Origin: a bacterium
GTDB lineage: Bacteria; Actinomycetota; Acidimicrobiia; Acidimicrobiales; CATQHL01
Direction of reading: 5' to 3'
Assembly: GCA_026713745.1 (NCBI GenBank)
Contig: JAPONU010000284.1
Location: forward strand, 1 to 25,748
DNA: 25,748 nucleotides
The first letter of the stretch is position 1; every line of letters starts with the position of its first letter. The translations under genes were made by a program, and so were the position numbers. Positions 15,001-23,077 of this stretch are shown one piece after another. Below the pieces are notes generated by a model, which was not told where the DNA came from, did no database searches, and saw only the letters and a program-made list of their open reading frames with translations.

Positions 15001-15902
15001 TGCCGGTCAACGTCGTCGACACCGATCGCTCCGCGTCGCGCCTCCGCGCGCCGCTCACGGCGGTCAACCGGCGTCTCTCGACGATCGCCGCCGGCCGCGC
15101 CTGGTGGGGGTTCGCGGCCTTCCTGGCGCTCATGGCGGCCTGGGCCATCGCGCCCGATTTCTTCGCGCCCTACGACGCCGAGAGGCTGGATCCCCGCAAC
15201 CGCCTGCTTGGACCTTTCAGCGACTCCACTCTCGGCTCCCACTGGGCCGGAACCGACTCCCTGGGTATCGACCTGTTCAGCCAGATGGTGCAGGGGGCCC
15301 GGCTCACGTTCTACATCGCCATCGTGGCGACCCTGCTGGGCACGGGCATCGGGGTGACCCTCGGGATGCTGGCGGGCTACTTCGGGGGGTTCTGGGACCG
15401 CCTTATCATGCGATTGGGCGAGGCCCAGACGGCCATGCCGATGTTCCTGGTGGCCATCCTGCTGCTGAGCCTGCTGGGGCCGAGCGTCACGATCCTCATC
15501 ATCGTGCTGCCCACACTCGTGTGGCCGATCTTCGCCCGGGTGGTCCGGGCCGAGACGCTCCAGATCAAGCAGGCCACCTACATCGAAGCCGCCGTGGCCA
15601 CCGGCTGCTCGACCCCTGCGGTGCTGGGCCGGCACGTGTTGCCCAACGTCGTCCCCCGCATCCTCGTGCTGTTCGTGGTCGAGATCGGACACGTCATGCT
15701 TGCCGAAGCGGGGCTCAGCTTCCTGGGCGTCGGGGTTCAGCCTCCGGACATCACCTGGGGGCTCCTCATCGCCGACGGGCGGCCATTGCTCACCGTGGCG
15801 TGGTGGCTGACGATCCTGCCCGGCGTGCTGCTGAGCATCACCGTGCTGTCGTTGAACATCCTGTCGCGCCGTTTCGAGCAATACGCAGGGGCTGCGGCAT
15901 GA
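15000..15902 (+). CDS. ABC transporter permease, DppC/OppC type
   Basis: The product has 300 residues from ATG 15000, which overlaps the stop of the previous permease gene. It has one N-terminal membrane segment (WWGFAAFLALMAAWAIAPDF), the family motif LGSHWAGTDSLGIDLFSQMV followed by GARLTFYIAIVATLLGTGIG, and the coupling loop YIEAAVATGCSTPAVLGRHV. LAEAGLSFLGVGVQPPDITW is the classic DppC signature, and the protein ends with RFEQYAG. It pairs with the DppB-type permease in the inner membrane. Its TGA overlaps the ATG of the first ATPase gene (ATGA at 15899-15902). Confidence 0.93.
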   Translation: MPVNVVDTDRSASRLRAPLTAVNRRLSTIAAGRAWWGFAAFLALMAAWAIAPDFFAPYDAERLDPRNRLLGPFSDSTLGSHWAGTDSLGIDLFSQMVQGARLTFYIAIVATLLGTGIGVTLGMLAGYFGGFWDRLIMRLGEAQTAMPMFLVAILLLSLLGPSVTILIIVLPTLVWPIFARVVRAETLQIKQATYIEAAVATGCSTPAVLGRHVLPNVVPRILVLFVVEIGHVMLAEAGLSFLGVGVQPPDITWGLLIADGRPLLTVAWWLTILPGVLLSITVLSLNILSRRFEQYAGAAA

Positions 15903-16921
15903 GCACGCCCCTGCTGGAAGTGCGGGACCTGTGCGTCAGTTTCGCCACCCGCGACGGTGTGGTGCGGGCGGTCGACGGGCTCTCGTTCAGCGTCGACGCC
16001 GGCGAGGCTCTCGGAATCGTGGGTGAGAGCGGTAGCGGCAAGACGGTCAGCTCGCTCAGCATCCTGCGGCTGTTCGGCCTGTTCGACGATGTGACGCTCA
16101 GCGGTGAGATCCTCTTCGAAGGGCGCGACCTCCTGCGAATCTCCGAGGCCGAACTCAGCCGGATCCGCGGCGGGAAGATCGGCATGGTCTTCCAGGATCC
16201 GCTCACCTCGTTGAACCCTGTCATGCCGGTCGGTGAGCAGGTGGCGGAGTCGATCCGGTTCCACACGGGGGCCACCCGGCCGCAGGCCCGCAAGCGTGCC
16301 ATCGAGTTACTCGACAGGGTCGGGATCCCCGACGCCGCCAAGCGTTGCGACGAGTTGCCGCACAGCTTCAGCGGCGGCATGCGCCAGCGGGTGATGGTGG
16401 CCATCGCCATCGCCTGCGAGCCGAAGCTGCTGATCGCGGACGAACCGAGCACAGCCCTCGACGTCACCGTGCAGGCGCAGATCCTGCTGCTGCTGGACGA
16501 ACTGCGGCGCGAGTTGGGTATCGCCCTCATCATGATCACCCACGATTTCGGCGTGGTCGCCGCGACCGTCGACAGGGTGCTGGTCATGTACGCCGCTCAG
16601 CCGATGGAGTACTGCACGATCGAGCACCTCTTCGACCGGGCCAACCACCCGTACACCGAGGGCCTGCTGCGTCTCGTCCCCCGCCTCGACCATCGGATGG
16701 GTGGCCGGCTGCGGCCCATCGAGGGCCAGCCCCCCGCCCTCACCGAGGAGATCAGCGGCTGCCCCTTCGCGCCGCGCTGCGGGCTGGCGGAGGAGCGGTG
16801 CCACAACGACCGCCCGCCGCTGGTGCGTCTGGGACCGCATCACGAGAGTGCCTGCTGGCTGGCAACCGAGCGCGCCGCGCGGCTCACTACACCCGGGCGT
16901 CCCTGGGAGACTCCGTCGTGA
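15899..16921 (+). CDS. ABC transporter ATP-binding protein, DppD/OppD type
   Basis: The 340-residue product carries Walker A GIVGESGSGKTVSS, the Q-loop in MVFQDPLTSLNPVM, signature HSFSGGMRQRVMVAIA, Walker B LLIADEPSTALDVTV and the switch His in MITHDFGVVA. The C-terminal oligopeptide-family extension has HPYTEGLLRLVPRLDHR and cysteine-rich GCPFAPRCGLAEERC, the motif specific to peptide and nickel importer ATPases. It drives the importer from the cytosolic side as a heterodimer with the DppF-type ATPase. The ATG overlaps the preceding stop by four bases. Its own stop overlaps a short 31-codon frame that leads into the next ATPase gene. Confidence 0.93.
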   Translation: MSTPLLEVRDLCVSFATRDGVVRAVDGLSFSVDAGEALGIVGESGSGKTVSSLSILRLFGLFDDVTLSGEILFEGRDLLRISEAELSRIRGGKIGMVFQDPLTSLNPVMPVGEQVAESIRFHTGATRPQARKRAIELLDRVGIPDAAKRCDELPHSFSGGMRQRVMVAIAIACEPKLLIADEPSTALDVTVQAQILLLLDELRRELGIALIMITHDFGVVAATVDRVLVMYAAQPMEYCTIEHLFDRANHPYTEGLLRLVPRLDHRMGGRLRPIEGQPPALTEEISGCPFAPRCGLAEERCHNDRPPLVRLGPHHESACWLATERAARLTTPGRPWETPS

Positions 16922-17013
16922 GCGACGGCCCGCGCTCTGCGCAGCCGGCCCGGTCGCCGCAACTGCGTCGTCGCCGCGAGAGCGCTGAGCCATCCTCCGG
17001 CAGGGTCAAGTGA
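16918..17013 (+). CDS. Possible 31-codon coupling ORF between the two ATPase genes
   Basis: The GTG at 16918 overlaps the stop of the DppD-type gene (GTGA), and the TGA at 17011-17013 overlaps the GTG start of the DppF-type gene (GTGA). The frame therefore bridges the 88-base gap exactly, with a four-base overlap at each end. The 31 residues are basic and Ser/Pro-rich (SAQPARSPQLRRRRESAEPS) and resemble no family. Its likely use, if real, is to carry ribosomes into the next gene by termination-reinitiation. Chance or a degraded end of the upstream gene cannot be excluded. Confidence 0.35.
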   Translation: MSDGPRSAQPARSPQLRRRRESAEPSSGRVK

Positions 17014-18083
17014 GCGGCGCAGGGTCACCACCGCAGCCGGCAGGACCGGACGCGGTGGTTCTCGAGGTCGACGACCTGGTCGTGCGGTTCGAGAGTGCCG
17101 ATGGTCGCCCCATCACGGCGGTCGATCACGTGTCCCTCAGGATCGGGCGGCGCGAGACACTCGGCCTCGTCGGGGAGACCGGTTGCGGCAAGTCCACGCT
17201 GGCCCGTGCCGCTCTCAAGCTGATCCCGTTCGATGAGGGGCAGGTGAAGCTGCTGGGCCGCGACCTCGGCGACCTCGGCGGTGAGGAGTTGCGTTCGGTG
17301 CGCCGCCACTGCCCGATGATCTTCCAGGACCCGCGAGGGTCGCTGGACCCGCGCATGACAGTCGGGAGGATCATCGACGAGCCGCTGAAGGTGCACCGCC
17401 TGGGCGACGCTGCTCAGCGGGCCGCGCAGGTACGCGAGATGATGGATCTCGTCGGACTCCCCGAGGAGTTGCACGGGCGCCGGCCGGTGCAGCTGTCGGG
17501 AGGCCAGCAGCAGCGGGTCGGCATCGCCCGGGCTCTGATCACCCGTCCTTCCCTGGTCATCTGCGACGAGCCGGTGTCGGCTCTCGACGTCTCCATCCGG
17601 GCGCAGATCCTGAACCTCCTGGCCGATCTGCGCGACACCCTCGACGTGTCGTTCCTGTTCATCGCCCACGATCTGGCCGTGGTGCGCCACCTGAGTGATC
17701 GCGTGGCGGTGATGTACCTGGGTCGCATCGTGGAGGAGGGTCCGGTGGAGCGGATCTTCTCCGAGCCCCGGCATCCCTACACGCAGGGACTCGTGGCGGC
17801 AATCCTGCGCGCCGACAACCAGGCCCGCGAACGTCTGCAACTCGTGGATCGCCTCGCAGCCGGGGACCTGCCGAGCCTGCTGAACCCCCCGGCCGGCTGC
17901 CGGTACAACAGCCGCTGCCCGTACGCAGTCGACGATCCCTGCCGCCTCATCCCGCCCGACACCGAACTTGTCGGTGACGCCGGCGGCGACGCGGCGGGGC
18001 ACCGGGTGGCGTGCCATCTCCACGGCCAGATCACGCCCCCGTCGTCGGAGGTGACGCTGTCGGAATCCTGGGAGAAAGGTTGA
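17010..18083 (+). CDS. ABC transporter ATP-binding protein, DppF/OppF type
   Basis: The 357-residue product has Walker A GLVGETGCGKSTLARA, the Q-loop in MIFQDPRGSLDPRMTVG, signature LSGGQQQRVGIARAL, Walker B LVICDEPVSALDVSIR and the switch region FIAHDLAVVRHLSDRVAV. The C-terminal region holds HPYTQGLVAAIL and the cysteine-containing GCRYNSRCPYAVDDPCR, typical of this subgroup. It pairs with the DppD-type ATPase. GTG at 17010 gives a normal N-terminus in which the ATPase fold begins near residue 15; no strong ribosome site precedes it, but a short upstream frame ends on this start. RidA follows after three bases, tying transport to metabolism. Confidence 0.92.
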   Translation: MSGAGSPPQPAGPDAVVLEVDDLVVRFESADGRPITAVDHVSLRIGRRETLGLVGETGCGKSTLARAALKLIPFDEGQVKLLGRDLGDLGGEELRSVRRHCPMIFQDPRGSLDPRMTVGRIIDEPLKVHRLGDAAQRAAQVREMMDLVGLPEELHGRRPVQLSGGQQQRVGIARALITRPSLVICDEPVSALDVSIRAQILNLLADLRDTLDVSFLFIAHDLAVVRHLSDRVAVMYLGRIVEEGPVERIFSEPRHPYTQGLVAAILRADNQARERLQLVDRLAAGDLPSLLNPPAGCRYNSRCPYAVDDPCRLIPPDTELVGDAGGDAAGHRVACHLHGQITPPSSEVTLSESWEKG

Positions 18084-18086
18084 GCC

Positions 18087-18467
18087 ATGGACAGAACGAT
18101 CATCAGCACCGACGGTGCGCCGAACCCGACGGGCCCCTTCAATCAGGGAATCAGGGTCGGCAACCTCATCTTCACGTCCGGCCAGGCTGGTCGGAATCGG
18201 GACACCGGCCAGATGGGCGACATCGGAGAGCAGACCGACTGGGCACTGCGCAACATCGAGGGGATCCTCAGGGAGGCCGGGGCCACGCTGGGCGACGTCG
18301 TGAAGGCCACGGTCTTCATCAAGGAGGGAACCGGGACCGGTCCTCTCAATGAAGTGTGGAAGCAGCGCTTCCCCGAACCCCGCCCACCGCGATCATCCGC
18401 GTTCGTCGGCCGCCTGAAGAACCCCGAGATGCTCGTGGAAATCGAAGTGGTCGCGGTGGTGGAGTGA
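18087..18467 (+). CDS. RidA/YjgF/RutC family enamine-imine deaminase
   Basis: The 126-residue product matches the trimeric RidA family in length and motifs: the N-terminal APNPTGPFNQGIRVGNLIF, then TSGQAGRNRDTG and DWALRNIEGILREAGATLGD. RSSAFVGRL carries the arginine that binds the substrate carboxylate in active RidA proteins, and the protein ends with EIEVVAVV. RidA hydrolyses reactive enamine or imine intermediates, and RutC does a similar job in pyrimidine ring breakdown. ATG at 18087 has AAAGG upstream and lies three bases after the ATPase gene. The stop overlaps the start of the next gene (GTGA at 18464-18467). In this setting it probably deaminates a pathway intermediate rather than serving general housekeeping (inference). 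Confidence 0.92.
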   Translation: MDRTIISTDGAPNPTGPFNQGIRVGNLIFTSGQAGRNRDTGQMGDIGEQTDWALRNIEGILREAGATLGDVVKATVFIKEGTGTGPLNEVWKQRFPEPRPPRSSAFVGRLKNPEMLVEIEVVAVVE

Positions 18468-20068
18468 CAACCACTCTGGGCACCCGGCGCGGGCAGGGAG
18501 TCCTGCTGTCCCGAATGGGGGTCGCGGCCGCCGGGAGCCCGGCGGCCACCGGTGCCGCGCTCGACATCCTCCGGCGCGGCGGCAATGCCGTCGACGCCGC
18601 CGTCTGCGCCGCCGCGGTCCAGAGCGTCGTGGAGTTCCCCTGGTGCGGCGTGGGCGGTGACGCCTTCTGGCTCATCCGCACACCTGACGGGACGACCGTT
18701 GCGCTCAACGGCAGTGGAGCGGCGCCCGCGGCGCTCGGTCCTGGCAACGGCGATGGCTCAGTGATCCCGCGGTTCGGGCCGCTGTCTGTGGCAGTACCCG
18801 GCTTTGTGGATGCCTTGTGCGAGGCCCGCGACCGTTTCGGGACGCTGCCGCTCGACGAACTCTTCGAACCTGCCGTGGAGTACGCCGGCGAGGGGTTCGC
18901 ACCGTCGGGGGAGCTGAGCAGAGCGATCGCCAGGGTGCGGCCCTCACTCGCCGATGGCACCCCGCTGGCGGCATTGCTGGATGGCAACGGAGCGAGCGCC
19001 GGCGAGTCGTTCCGGCAGCCGCACTTGGCCGAGACGCTTGAGGCCGTGGCCGCCGGTGGGCGGGACGCCTTCTATCGAGGCCGCCCGGCGGGTGCGCTCA
19101 CCGGGGTCGTGCGCGCCGGTGGCGGTCTGGTTACCGAGGAAGACCTGGACCGTCACACCAGTTCGTGGGTCGACCCGATCCGTGCCGGCTACCGCGGCAC
19201 GGCGGTGTACACGCAACCCCCCGTGTCGCTCGGCTGCGTGATGCTGCAGGAGCTCCGCATGTATGAGCGGCTGGGGCTCGGGGCGCTGACATTCGATGAC
19301 CCTGTGCGTGTCGATGCCATGGTGCGTTGCAAGCACGCGGCGTTCGCCGATGTTCTGGCGACGCTCAGCGACGACCCGCGGTCACTTGCCCGTGTCGCCG
19401 AGTTGCTGTCCGACGAGCACGTTGATCGACGTTGCGAACAACTCTTCGCGCTCTCCCCGGAGGATTTGCGGCAGCCCATCGCCGGGGTGGCGGGCAGCGA
19501 CACGACCTGTCTTACGGTCCTGGATGCACAGGGGAGCGCGGTGACGCTGATTCACAGCCTCTTCAACGAGTTCGGCTCGCGGGTGCTCGAGCCGACCACA
19601 GGCGTGCTGCTCAACGACCGGTTGGCGAATCAGGTCGTGGGTCTGGGCCCGAACGAGATCACCGGCGGCCGCAAGCCGCTGCACACGCTCAGCGCGTTCC
19701 TGGTGGAGCGTGACGGTGTGGCTGTCATGACCGGGGCTACGCCTGGTGGGAGGGGGCAGGTGCAGATCAACTTCCAGGTGGTCGTCAACGCTGTGGACTG
19801 TGATATGGATCTCCAGTCGGCGGTGGACAGCCCGCGGTGGCTGTCGGGCGCCCCGCGCCGGCCCGAACCCAACCGCCAGCTCTACCTGGAGCAGGGCTTC
19901 GGCGCCGCCGTTGGCGACGACCTGCGCCGGCGGGGCCATGACGTGCGTGTCGCGGTGCCGGACGACACCGACATCTTCGGCAGCGTCGTGGCAGTCGGCA
20001 CCGATGGCGGGGGAGGCCTGCTGGCTGCCGCGGACCACCGCCGCGAGGCCACCGCGGCCGGGTTCTGA
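18464..20068 (+). CDS. Gamma-glutamyltranspeptidase-like Ntn hydrolase
   Basis: GTG at 18464 overlaps the ridA stop; the product has 534 residues. The family layout is complete: GSPAATGAALDILRRGGNAV with DAAVCAAAVQSVVEF near the N-terminus, a long large-subunit region, the self-cleavage site SDTTCLTVLD with Thr347 as predicted nucleophile, and the end GATPGGRGQVQINFQVVV. Two points separate it from true glutamyl transferases. There is no signal peptide, so it should be cytosolic. The PLSSM stretch that holds the gamma-glutamyl group in Escherichia coli GGT is PLHTLS here, as in many homologues of other specificity. It would hydrolyse an amide bond, releasing an acid and an amine or amino acid. 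It is cotranscribed with ridA and the importer. The substrate is unknown. Confidence 0.88.
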   Translation: MTTTLGTRRGQGVLLSRMGVAAAGSPAATGAALDILRRGGNAVDAAVCAAAVQSVVEFPWCGVGGDAFWLIRTPDGTTVALNGSGAAPAALGPGNGDGSVIPRFGPLSVAVPGFVDALCEARDRFGTLPLDELFEPAVEYAGEGFAPSGELSRAIARVRPSLADGTPLAALLDGNGASAGESFRQPHLAETLEAVAAGGRDAFYRGRPAGALTGVVRAGGGLVTEEDLDRHTSSWVDPIRAGYRGTAVYTQPPVSLGCVMLQELRMYERLGLGALTFDDPVRVDAMVRCKHAAFADVLATLSDDPRSLARVAELLSDEHVDRRCEQLFALSPEDLRQPIAGVAGSDTTCLTVLDAQGSAVTLIHSLFNEFGSRVLEPTTGVLLNDRLANQVVGLGPNEITGGRKPLHTLSAFLVERDGVAVMTGATPGGRGQVQINFQVVVNAVDCDMDLQSAVDSPRWLSGAPRRPEPNRQLYLEQGFGAAVGDDLRRRGHDVRVAVPDDTDIFGSVVAVGTDGGGGLLAAADHRREATAAGF

Positions 20069-20108
20069 AAGAGCCGAAGCGCGATCGACGACAGGAGGCG
20101 AACGCACG

Positions 20109-21164
20109 ATGAGTGACATCACGCACTATGAGGTCGCTTGCATCCAGGCACGCGCCCGGGCCGTGTCGCTGGATGCAAGCCAGCGCGACGACGACATCCG
20201 GACCAACCTCTCCCGGATGTTCGAGTTGATCGACTATGTGACCGCCTTCGGCAACTCCGACGTGCGCCTCGTGGTGTTCCCCGAGTACGCCATCAACGCT
20301 CGCTGGGAGAAGCTGAGCCTGCAGCAGTGGATCGACATCGCCTCGCCCATCCCCGGCCCCTATACCGAACTGATCTCGGCCAAGGCCCGCCAGCGCGGCA
20401 TCCACATCGCCGCCAACATGATGGAGGTCCACCCGGACTTCCCCGGACGGTTCTTCAACACGTCATTCCTCGTGAGTCCGCAGGGCGAGATCCTCATCAA
20501 GCACTGGAAGAACAACAACAACGCCTGGGTCTTCCCCTACACCACGCCGTCGGACATCTACAGCGAGTTCGTGGAGCGCTTCGGTCGAGAGGCGCTGTTC
20601 CCGGTGGCCCGCACCGAGATCGGCAACATCGGGCTGCTCACGTGTGGCGAGTTGGGCTTCCCGGAGAACGCCCGCTGCACGATGATGAACGGAGCCGAGA
20701 TCCTCCTGCACCTGTCCTCGGAGCCCAACAACATGAGCCACGGAGACGTGCGCAACTGGGAGTCGCTCCGGACCGCACGGGCATACGAGAACAAGTGCTT
20801 CCTGGCCATGGCCAACATCGGCATGTACGAGGGAGCCACCCGGGGCCTGCACGGTTCCCACGGCGACTCGGCCATCCACAACTTCGACGGCAGCATCCTC
20901 AACAAGATCAACGGCCCCGGGGAGGCCACCATCAAGGGCCCCATCGACCTCGAGGGACTACGCCGGGTGCGGGCCAGGCCGTTCCACCCCGTGACGATGC
21001 GCGCGGCGATGTATGCGCGCGAGTACGAGACCTATCCCGGTTGGCCGCTTGACGGCTTCGCCGACAAACCCATCAGCAGCATCGAGGAGACCCGGGCGCT
21101 GTTCAACAGCATCGTGGCCGAACGCCGCGCCCGCGGCATCGACACACCTCCCCGCAACGCCTGA
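20109..21164 (+). CDS. Carbon-nitrogen hydrolase (nitrilase superfamily, aliphatic amidase/formamidase-like)
   Basis: ATG at 20109 follows AGGAGG (20093-20098). The 351-residue product keeps the catalytic triad of the superfamily: Glu59 in LVVFPEYAI, Lys134 in LIKHWKNNNNAW, and Cys179 in LLTCGELGFPENAR. The overall length and the spacing of Glu59 and Lys134 resemble the aliphatic amidase/formamidase branch (AmiE/AmiF), as does the C-terminal tail of about 50 residues (RARPFHPVTMRAAMYAREYE). It cleaves a small amide to acid and ammonia by a thioester intermediate. It is the last gene of the plus-strand operon, 40 bases after the GGT-like gene, and is followed by a hairpin. Together with RidA and the GGT-like hydrolase it suggests release of nitrogen from the transported compound. 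Confidence 0.9.
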   Translation: MSDITHYEVACIQARARAVSLDASQRDDDIRTNLSRMFELIDYVTAFGNSDVRLVVFPEYAINARWEKLSLQQWIDIASPIPGPYTELISAKARQRGIHIAANMMEVHPDFPGRFFNTSFLVSPQGEILIKHWKNNNNAWVFPYTTPSDIYSEFVERFGREALFPVARTEIGNIGLLTCGELGFPENARCTMMNGAEILLHLSSEPNNMSHGDVRNWESLRTARAYENKCFLAMANIGMYEGATRGLHGSHGDSAIHNFDGSILNKINGPGEATIKGPIDLEGLRRVRARPFHPVTMRAAMYAREYETYPGWPLDGFADKPISSIEETRALFNSIVAERRARGIDTPPRNA

Positions 21165-21216
21165 GGAGCTGTCGCTGGCACAAGCCGCGCCGAACCGGGC
21201 GCAACGGAGGTGGATG

Positions 21217-21246
21217 GTGTCCTGGAGCGCCGATCGGCCAGGACAC
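21217..21246. terminator. Bidirectional hairpin terminator between convergent operons
   Basis: GTGTCCTGG (21217-21225) and CCAGGACAC (21238-21246) form a perfect nine-pair stem around a 12-base loop. It sits in the 107-base gap between the nitrilase stop and the stop of the convergent Rieske oxygenase gene. There is no strong T-run, but position and stem strength favour a shared terminator. The remainder of the gap shows nothing else. Confidence 0.6.
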
Positions 21247-21271
21247 TGTCGCCGGTTGGATGCGAGTCGGG

Positions 21272-22282
21272 TCAGATGCCCCCGATGGGGCCCAGGGCTC
21301 GGCGATAGGCCAGGGCGGCGGCGTCGGGGCCGCGCAGGTGCAGTTCCTCGGTGAGGCGGACCGGTAGCGGCACGGGGCGCTGGCTCTCCACGACCCTGCG
21401 GTCGCCCTCCATGATCTCGTGGGTGAACTCGTGGAACCCGGTTCTGTCGACGCCCAGGTCGTAGTTCCGCGACAGCCAGAGGAACAGCTCGTTGGAGTCG
21501 TCGTTGGTGGGGCGGCACGCCAGCGACACCACAGTGCTATGGCCGTCGGGGGTGCCCTTGCGCAGGTGCACGCTGAACGGCAGCCAGAGGAAGTACTCCC
21601 AGTGCACCTCGGTTCCACTGGGGGAGTGCACCCCGCCCGGCTCGAGCGCCTTGTAGCTGACGTAGAAGCCGTAGTCGGTTTCAGCCACGTCGTAGGGCCC
21701 GACCACCGTCTGGTCGCGGCTGCCCAGCAGCCCGTCGTGCAGGAACGGGAAGTGCGAGACGTCCAGGAAGTTCTCGACGGTCCGAGCCGCCGAGGCGTGC
21801 CACGAATAGCGGTGGCTGTACCAGATCTCGACGTTGGGGTCCTCCCACTCGCCGCTGGGCCACTCGGTTATCGGCGCCACCGGATCGGCGAGAGCAACCC
21901 AGACCAGCCCGTGGCGCTCGGTGGTGGCGAAGCTCTTGACCCCCGCCCCCGACGGTATGGGCGATCCCGGCTCCAGCGCGGGGATGTTCACGCAGCGCCC
22001 GTCCCCGTTGTACTCCCAGCCGTGGTACGGGCAAACGATGCAACCCTCGGGCGTCGTCCAACCCAGCGACAGGGCTGTCCCGCGGTGTATGCAGAGATCC
22101 TCCATGACGCGGGCCTGCCCGTTGTCGCGGTAGGCAACCAGTTGCCGCCCCAGCAGGTCGAACCCGATCGGCGCGTCCGCGGTCACCTCGGCCGATTCCA
22201 GCACCGGGTGCCAGTAGTTGGTGAGGTCGGGAGGGTCGCCTCCGATGTCGTCGAGACTCGTAACCGGCGCTGTGGTGGTCAT
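21272..22282 (-). CDS. Rieske non-heme iron oxygenase, catalytic subunit
   Basis: The 336-residue product has a complete Rieske [2Fe-2S] site, Cys64-x-His66 and Cys84-x2-His87 with 17 residues between, in DLCIHRGTALSLG and CIVCPYHGWEY. The mononuclear iron site follows in VENFLDVSHFPFLHDG, with Asn171, Asp174, His177 and His182, the usual N-x2-D-x2-H-x4-H pattern. The size and form suit single-component alpha-subunit enzymes such as phthalate dioxygenase or vanillate O-demethylase, which need a separate reductase. No reductase is encoded in this window. ATG at 22282 lies 24 bases after the LivF-type gene, so it belongs to the minus-strand importer operon and probably oxidises the imported compound. 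The substrate is not decidable from the sequence. Confidence 0.92.
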   Translation of the reverse strand: MTTTAPVTSLDDIGGDPPDLTNYWHPVLESAEVTADAPIGFDLLGRQLVAYRDNGQARVMEDLCIHRGTALSLGWTTPEGCIVCPYHGWEYNGDGRCVNIPALEPGSPIPSGAGVKSFATTERHGLVWVALADPVAPITEWPSGEWEDPNVEIWYSHRYSWHASAARTVENFLDVSHFPFLHDGLLGSRDQTVVGPYDVAETDYGFYVSYKALEPGGVHSPSGTEVHWEYFLWLPFSVHLRKGTPDGHSTVVSLACRPTNDDSNELFLWLSRNYDLGVDRTGFHEFTHEIMEGDRRVVESQRPVPLPVRLTEELHLRGPDAAALAYRRALGPIGGI

Positions 22283-22306
22283 GGCTCCCCCTGGATCGAA
22301 GTCTCG

Positions 22307-23077
22307 CTACTCCCGATGGTGGTCGATGCCGAAGAACGTGGCCTGCAGCAGCTCCTCGTCGAGCATGTCCTCCGCCGGCTGGGAGGGGCCCAGCACGCCG
22401 GAGTTGAGCACGTAGACCCTGTCCACGTGCGGCAGGCACAGCATCGGGCTCTCCTCGATGACCCACAGCACCGATGTGCCCCGCTCGCGGACGGCCACGA
22501 TGTCGGCGATGCGCTCCTGCACGATCGAGGGTGCGAGCCCGGTTGTGGGCTCGTCGAGAGCCAGGAACCGCGGCTGTGAGATCATGGCCGAGGCGATGGC
22601 CAGCATCTGGCGCTCGCCACCGGACAGCGTGCCGGCGCGGGCGCGCCGCAACTCCTGCAGCGCCGGGAAGGATTCCAGCATCTGGTTGATGTGCCGGCTC
22701 TGAGCCAGCGGGGACTCGCGCAGCAGGCTGACGGCGAGATTGTCGTACACCGTGAGTTCCGGGAAGGTGCTGCCCTCCTGGGGCACGTAGGCCATGCCCA
22801 ATTCGGCGCGTCGCGCCGCACCGATTTGCCCCAAGTCCTCGTCCCCGAAGGTCATCGTGCCGCCCCGCAGCGCCAGCAGCCCGAACAGGGTCTTCATCAG
22901 GGTCGACTTCCCGGCACCGTTGGGTCCGATCACCGCGACGATCTCCGCCGGCGCCACCTCGAGGCTGACGCCGTGCAGGATGGGCAGGTCGCCGTAGCCG
23001 GAGTCCACCTCTCTGAGCACCAGGCTCGAAGCGGGCGACTGGCCCGCCGAGGCGCTCGTGGCGGCTTCGTCGTTCAC
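22307..23077 (-). CDS. livF: Branched-chain-type ABC transporter ATP-binding protein LivF
   Basis: The 256-residue product from GTG 23077 shows Walker A VIGPNGAGKSTLMKTLFG, the LivF-typical MAYVPQEGSTFPELTVYDNL (Q-loop region), signature GTLSGGERQMLAIASAM, Walker B FLALDEPTTGLAPSIV and a C-terminus ending GIDHHRE. The N-terminus has about 15 extra residues before the fold. The start overlaps the livG stop by four bases (GTGA). In the switch position VLWVIEESPM replaces the usual VEQN. This importer class carries branched-chain amino acids, but close relatives take up urea, short amides and aromatic acids, and the neighbouring Rieske gene makes an aromatic or similar compound plausible. Confidence 0.92.
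   Translation of the reverse strand: MNDEAATSASAGQSPASSLVLREVDSGYGDLPILHGVSLEVAPAEIVAVIGPNGAGKSTLMKTLFGLLALRGGTMTFGDEDLGQIGAARRAELGMAYVPQEGSTFPELTVYDNLAVSLLRESPLAQSRHINQMLESFPALQELRRARAGTLSGGERQMLAIASAMISQPRFLALDEPTTGLAPSIVQERIADIVAVRERGTSVLWVIEESPMLCLPHVDRVYVLNSGVLGPSQPAEDMLDEELLQATFFGIDHHRE

Noticed and set aside
15104..15898. DppD-type gene extended upstream to 15104
   Set aside because: The extension overlaps the whole second permease gene in another frame. The ATG at 15899 gives the normal start and a four-base overlap.
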